Assembly (NCBI GenBank): GCA_019356535.1
Contig: CP037918.1
Span: 744,001-808,000, forward strand
Direction: 5' to 3'
Length of the DNA stretch: 64,000 nucleotides
Source: Chromatiaceae bacterium
GTDB lineage: Bacteria > Pseudomonadota > Gammaproteobacteria > Chromatiales > Chromatiaceae
Part shown: positions 62,201-64,000 of the stretch, piece by piece
Layout of the letters: every line of letters begins with the position of its first letter
Numbering within the stretch: the first letter of the stretch is position 1
Notes under the pieces: generated by a model
The model's database searches: none
Seen by the model: only the letters and a program-made list of their open reading frames with translations
Told to the model about the DNA's origin: nothing
Made by a program: the position numbers and the translations under genes

Positions 62201-62740
62201 GGGCACCGCCTGCAGGTGCGTTCACGCGAGGGCGAGGGCAGTACCTTCAGTGTGGTCGTGCCACGTGTGCAGGTGGCCCAGCGTCCGGCCCGTGCCGGCG
62301 ACCGCCGCAGCTTCAAGACCCGTTGGCTGGAGGGCCGGCGCATCCTCTGCGTGGACGACGACCCCGACATCCTGGAAGCCACGCGCACCGTGCTCGAACG
62401 CTGGGGTGGGGAAGTGTGTTGCCTGGACAGCCCCGAGGCCTTCCTCGATGCCGTCGAGGGCCAGCCGGTGCACGACATCGTGCTTATGGACTATCGTCTG
62501 CACGACCACACCAACGGTCTGGACCTGCTGCATCATTACCGCGCGCGTCACGGCGAAGACTTCCTGGGTGTGCTGATCACCGCCGAGCAGGACCCGGCGG
62601 TGGAGCGCACTGCGCTGGAGGCCGGTTTCCAGTTCCTCGCCAAGCCGGTGGAGCCGGCCAAGCTGCGCTCGGTGCTGCATGCAGCCATGCTCGGGCGCAG
62701 GCAGGCGGAGGGCTGGCGGAAGATGGGCGAGGCTTCCTGA
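59249..62740 (+). CDS. Hybrid sensor histidine kinase with sodium/solute symporter domain (CrbS/MxtR-like)
   Basis: A 1163-residue protein from TTG 59249 (weak start, but the translated N-terminus LIVAVVALYLGVLFYIAYRGD fits the family). Residues 1-about 515 form a 12-13 helix symporter-like domain. Then come a linker, a PAS domain (about 630-745), a coiled coil, HisKA with H801 in ASHDLTQPLG, HATPase (LQNFLSNAIRYT, GVGLGLAI) and a C-terminal receiver (CVDDDPD, D1081 in LMDYRLHD). The layout is that of CrbS/MxtR/NahK-type kinases that in other gammaproteobacteria work with a LuxR-type regulator on acetate or small-carbon use. Such a regulator is convergent here. Confidence 0.88.
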   Translation: MLGAELIVAVVALYLGVLFYIAYRGDAQPEGHVSRYQPLIYTLSLTVYCTSWTFFGAVGNAAQGGFSFFAIYLGPILVFVLFAPFVKKLLRVAKRQKATTIADFIASRYGKSHLVAALVTLIALLGTLPYISLQIKAVASAYDALSPAGSPALPLLHNLDTAFVLTLILAVFAILFGARTIDATVHHRGMIHAIAFESIIKLAAFVAIAVLAWHLLTRLAATPDRLAALSMAAAPFRDWTLDTGFLTRTLLAAAAILCLPRQFHVLAVEGRGNELPFARWGFPLYLLLFSIAVIPITAAGLQLLGNSGNADLFVLFLPLRTDHELLTLLAYLGGFSAATGMVIVSTLALSTMVSNDLIFPLMVRYGRPSEGQELHCRLLLIRRLTILGLMLLAYGYYLAAGSDKSLNSIGLLSFAAAIQFLPALVGGLYWRRAHRSGVIAGLLAGFALWVYLLLLPSLASSAWIPDGFVNDGPFGLTWLAPRALFGWSFDDYLTHGVFWSLGANLVLYVLVSLRARHSFIDRLQASAYVDLHEAPHERPDHRLRVTDLFELCSRFTGEERARQFFLEQGWDPARQHNERVTDELLRQAQHLLAGSIGTATAGHLVETALRGSVDEGPDNLYRLLDTAGQALQFNREILQVTLDHIGQAVSVVDIDLRLLAWNRLYLELFDFPPDFLYVGKPIEEVIRFNVTRGLGPPLEGSVEHNVRKRLDFLRHGRPYTYVREWRDGRVIQTQGARLPDGGFITTFTDITAIKAAERELARVNESLESKVAERTRRLSELNAQLEEATRSKSRFLAAASHDLTQPLGASKLYLGALYEDLAGDERQALARNALSALSSAENLLRALLDISKLDAGAMHPEITEFPIQPLFDALYNEFSVLARQKGLNLRIRGSECGTRSDRNLLRSILQNFLSNAIRYTSEGCILVVCRRAGPDAIRIEVRDSGRGIPPDKLEAIFREFQQLDHATEGVGLGLAICERMAELLGHRLQVRSREGEGSTFSVVVPRVQVAQRPARAGDRRSFKTRWLEGRRILCVDDDPDILEATRTVLERWGGEVCCLDSPEAFLDAVEGQPVHDIVLMDYRLHDHTNGLDLLHHYRARHGEDFLGVLITAEQDPAVERTALEAGFQFLAKPVEPAKLRSVLHAAMLGRRQAEGWRKMGEAS

Positions 62741-62762
62741 GGCTGCCTGGCCGCCCAGGCGT

Positions 62763-63407
62763 TCAATCGGTGACGTCCGGTTTCGGCAGGTCCAGGTCGC
62801 GGGTGGCGAGCACCGCCTGGGTGCGGTTCTTGACCTTCAGCTTGCGGAAGATCTCGGTGAGGTGCGCCTTGATGGTCGCTTCGGTGACCGACATGATGGC
62901 CGCCATCTCCTTGCTCGGCTTGCCGTCGCGCAGCAGGGCCAGCACGCGCAACTGGGCCGGGGTGAGGGTCTCGACCAGGGTATGGATGTCTGCTGGCGTG
63001 TCGTCTTCAGAGGCGCCCAGCTCGGGAAACCACATGTCGCCGGCCAGGACCGCCTGGATGGCTTCGGCCATGCGTTCCATCTCCAGGCTCTTGGGCACGA
63101 AGCCGCTGGCTCCGCACTGCATGCTCATCTGCACCACCTTGCTGTCGTCGTAGGCCGAGATGATGAGGATGGGCAGCGAGGGATATTGTTTCTTGAGCAA
63201 CAGCAGGCCATCCAGGCCGCGGGTATCGTCGAGCTTGAGATCCAGCAGCACCAGGCTGGGCAGTGCGTTGCCGGACAGGGTCGCGCTGAGCTGTCCCAGG
63301 GTCTCGACCTGGCTGACGTGTACGCCCGGGATGCTGCGCTTCAGCAGGTGGGTTACGGCGTCCCGGAACAGGGGATGGTCGTCGGCTACGATGATATGTG
63401 TGCTCAT
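62763..63407 (-). CDS. NarL/LuxR-family response regulator (CrbR/ErdR-like)
   Basis: I choose ATG 63407 (MSTHIIVADDHPLFRDAV) over an in-frame start 18 bases earlier. The 214-residue protein has a receiver with acidic pocket ADDHP and phospho-acceptor Asp in LLDLKLDD, then a LuxR HTH (LTPAQLRVLALLRDGKPSKEMA, VTEATIKAHLTEIFRKLKVKNR). It is convergent with the symporter-domain kinase, 22 bases apart at their ends, its probable partner. It is divergent from the transporter binding protein gene, a possible target. Confidence 0.9.
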   Translation of the reverse strand: MSTHIIVADDHPLFRDAVTHLLKRSIPGVHVSQVETLGQLSATLSGNALPSLVLLDLKLDDTRGLDGLLLLKKQYPSLPILIISAYDDSKVVQMSMQCGASGFVPKSLEMERMAEAIQAVLAGDMWFPELGASEDDTPADIHTLVETLTPAQLRVLALLRDGKPSKEMAAIMSVTEATIKAHLTEIFRKLKVKNRTQAVLATRDLDLPKPDVTD

Positions 63408-63667
63408 GATCTTGTGTATCTGCAACCGCTACCGGCCGGTGAGGCGCCGTTCCGCGATTATGGTGCCACGGGGGGCTTTCGGGGTATTCGACTAAAGTCT
63501 AATTGTTCGTCGGCTTGCCTGTTGCCATAGTCGCGCGGTGGCACCGTGAAGCTGCGCGCCGCCCCGCGGGGCGACTCCCGCCGCACGGTGTCGGACGCGT
63601 CCGTGCCAGGACCACCATCTCAGCGCCGTCCCGTCGCGGGCCGGCAGAATCGGGAGGATTGCAGAAC

Positions 63668-64000
63668 ATGTCTGACGACGATAAGAAATTCGGGACCCTG
63701 TCCCGCCGTGGATTCCTCAAGGCATCCATTGCCACCGCAGCGGCCGCCGCTGCCCCCACCATCCTGATCCGTAACGCGCACGCCTTCGTCAACGAGCCCA
63801 AGGGGGCAACCGTGACCCTGGGCTTCAACGTGCCCCAGACCGGTCCCTATGCCGACGAGGGTGCCGACGAGCTGCGCGCCTTCAAACTGGCGGTCAAGCA
63901 CCTCAATGGCGAGGGTGACGGCGGCATGCTCAATACCATGAAGCCGCTCAGCCTGAAGGGCAACGGCATCCTGGGCAAGAAAGTGGTCTATGTGACCGGT
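63668..64000 (+). CDS. Tat-exported ABC transporter substrate-binding protein (3' end outside window)
   Basis: The first 111 codons are present. The start ATG 63668 follows GGGAGG. A Tat signal is clear: SRRGFLKASI then a hydrophobic alanine-rich stretch and AHA-type cleavage. The mature start GATVTLGFNVPQTGPYADEGADELRAFKLAVKHLNG is that of type I binding proteins for urea, amides or branched-chain amino acids. Which ligand, and whether permease genes follow, cannot be seen. The 260-base gap before it contains a GACTAAAGTC palindrome at 63490-63499 and no gene. Confidence 0.87.
   Translation, partial: MSDDDKKFGTLSRRGFLKASIATAAAAAAPTILIRNAHAFVNEPKGATVTLGFNVPQTGPYADEGADELRAFKLAVKHLNGEGDGGMLNTMKPLSLKGNGILGKKVVYVTG

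Overview
The window is GC-rich chromosomal DNA of a gammaproteobacterium, with no rRNA or tRNA gene seen. Inference from gene content: the EF-G2-type elongation factor, WecA-type initiation enzyme, ArgA, a CrbS/CrbR-like two-component system and a Tyr/Pro/Gly-rich secreted protein resembling sulfur globule proteins point to a Chromatiales-like, possibly sulfur-oxidising, bacterium. No species is claimed.

Positions 1-34.9 kb form a large exopolysaccharide/O-antigen locus. The first block (1-21 kb, all + strand, many ATGA/TGATG overlaps) holds glycosyltransferases, an AsnB-type amidotransferase, a Wzx-type flippase, a GT11 fucosyltransferase, a sulfotransferase, a Wzy-like polymerase, a frameshifted acyltransferase, GalE, a NodU-type carbamoyltransferase and a YdcF-family protein. 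A decayed ISL3 element interrupts it. The middle block (21.2-25.1 kb, - strand) has a WecA-type phosphoglycosyltransferase and the gmd-fcl pair that makes GDP-L-fucose for the fucosyltransferase. The third block (25.5-34.9 kb, + strand) has a small secreted protein, an O-antigen-ligase-like protein, an intact IS3 element, then an outer-membrane barrel, Wza-like, Wzc-like BY-kinase, CapC/CpsB phosphatase and VpsP-like operon. Low-GC genes (4139-4969, 7617-9451, 15653-16728) suggest that decoration genes were acquired separately.

Positions 35-40 kb: an EF-G2 paralogue behind a leader with a near-perfect hairpin and followed by a strong terminator, a spermidine-synthase-like gene with a DUF302 gene, and the sulfur-globule-like gene on the other side of an AT-rich divergent promoter region.

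Positions 40.4-47 kb: a catabolic cluster (acetoacetyl-CoA synthetase, thiolase, RpiR-type regulator, class III aminotransferase, BKACE-family enzyme). Together these could turn an amino compound into a beta-keto acid, cleave it with acetyl-CoA to acetoacetate, and convert acetoacetate to two acetyl-CoA.

Positions 47-64 kb: argA, a stomatin/NfeD pair, argE, an unknown gene, a TetR regulator, a periplasmic binding protein coupled to a PAS-GGDEF-EAL protein, ilvD, a symporter-domain hybrid histidine kinase with a convergent LuxR-type response regulator, and the start of a Tat-exported transporter binding protein.

Nearly every intergenic gap longer than 100 bp carries members of a GC-rich palindromic repeat family. 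One gap (39.8-40.3 kb) has these modules amplified as a ~140 bp tandem array, another (47.35-47.5 kb) as a ~33 bp array. A different short repeat family occurs at 34.9 and 57.2 kb.
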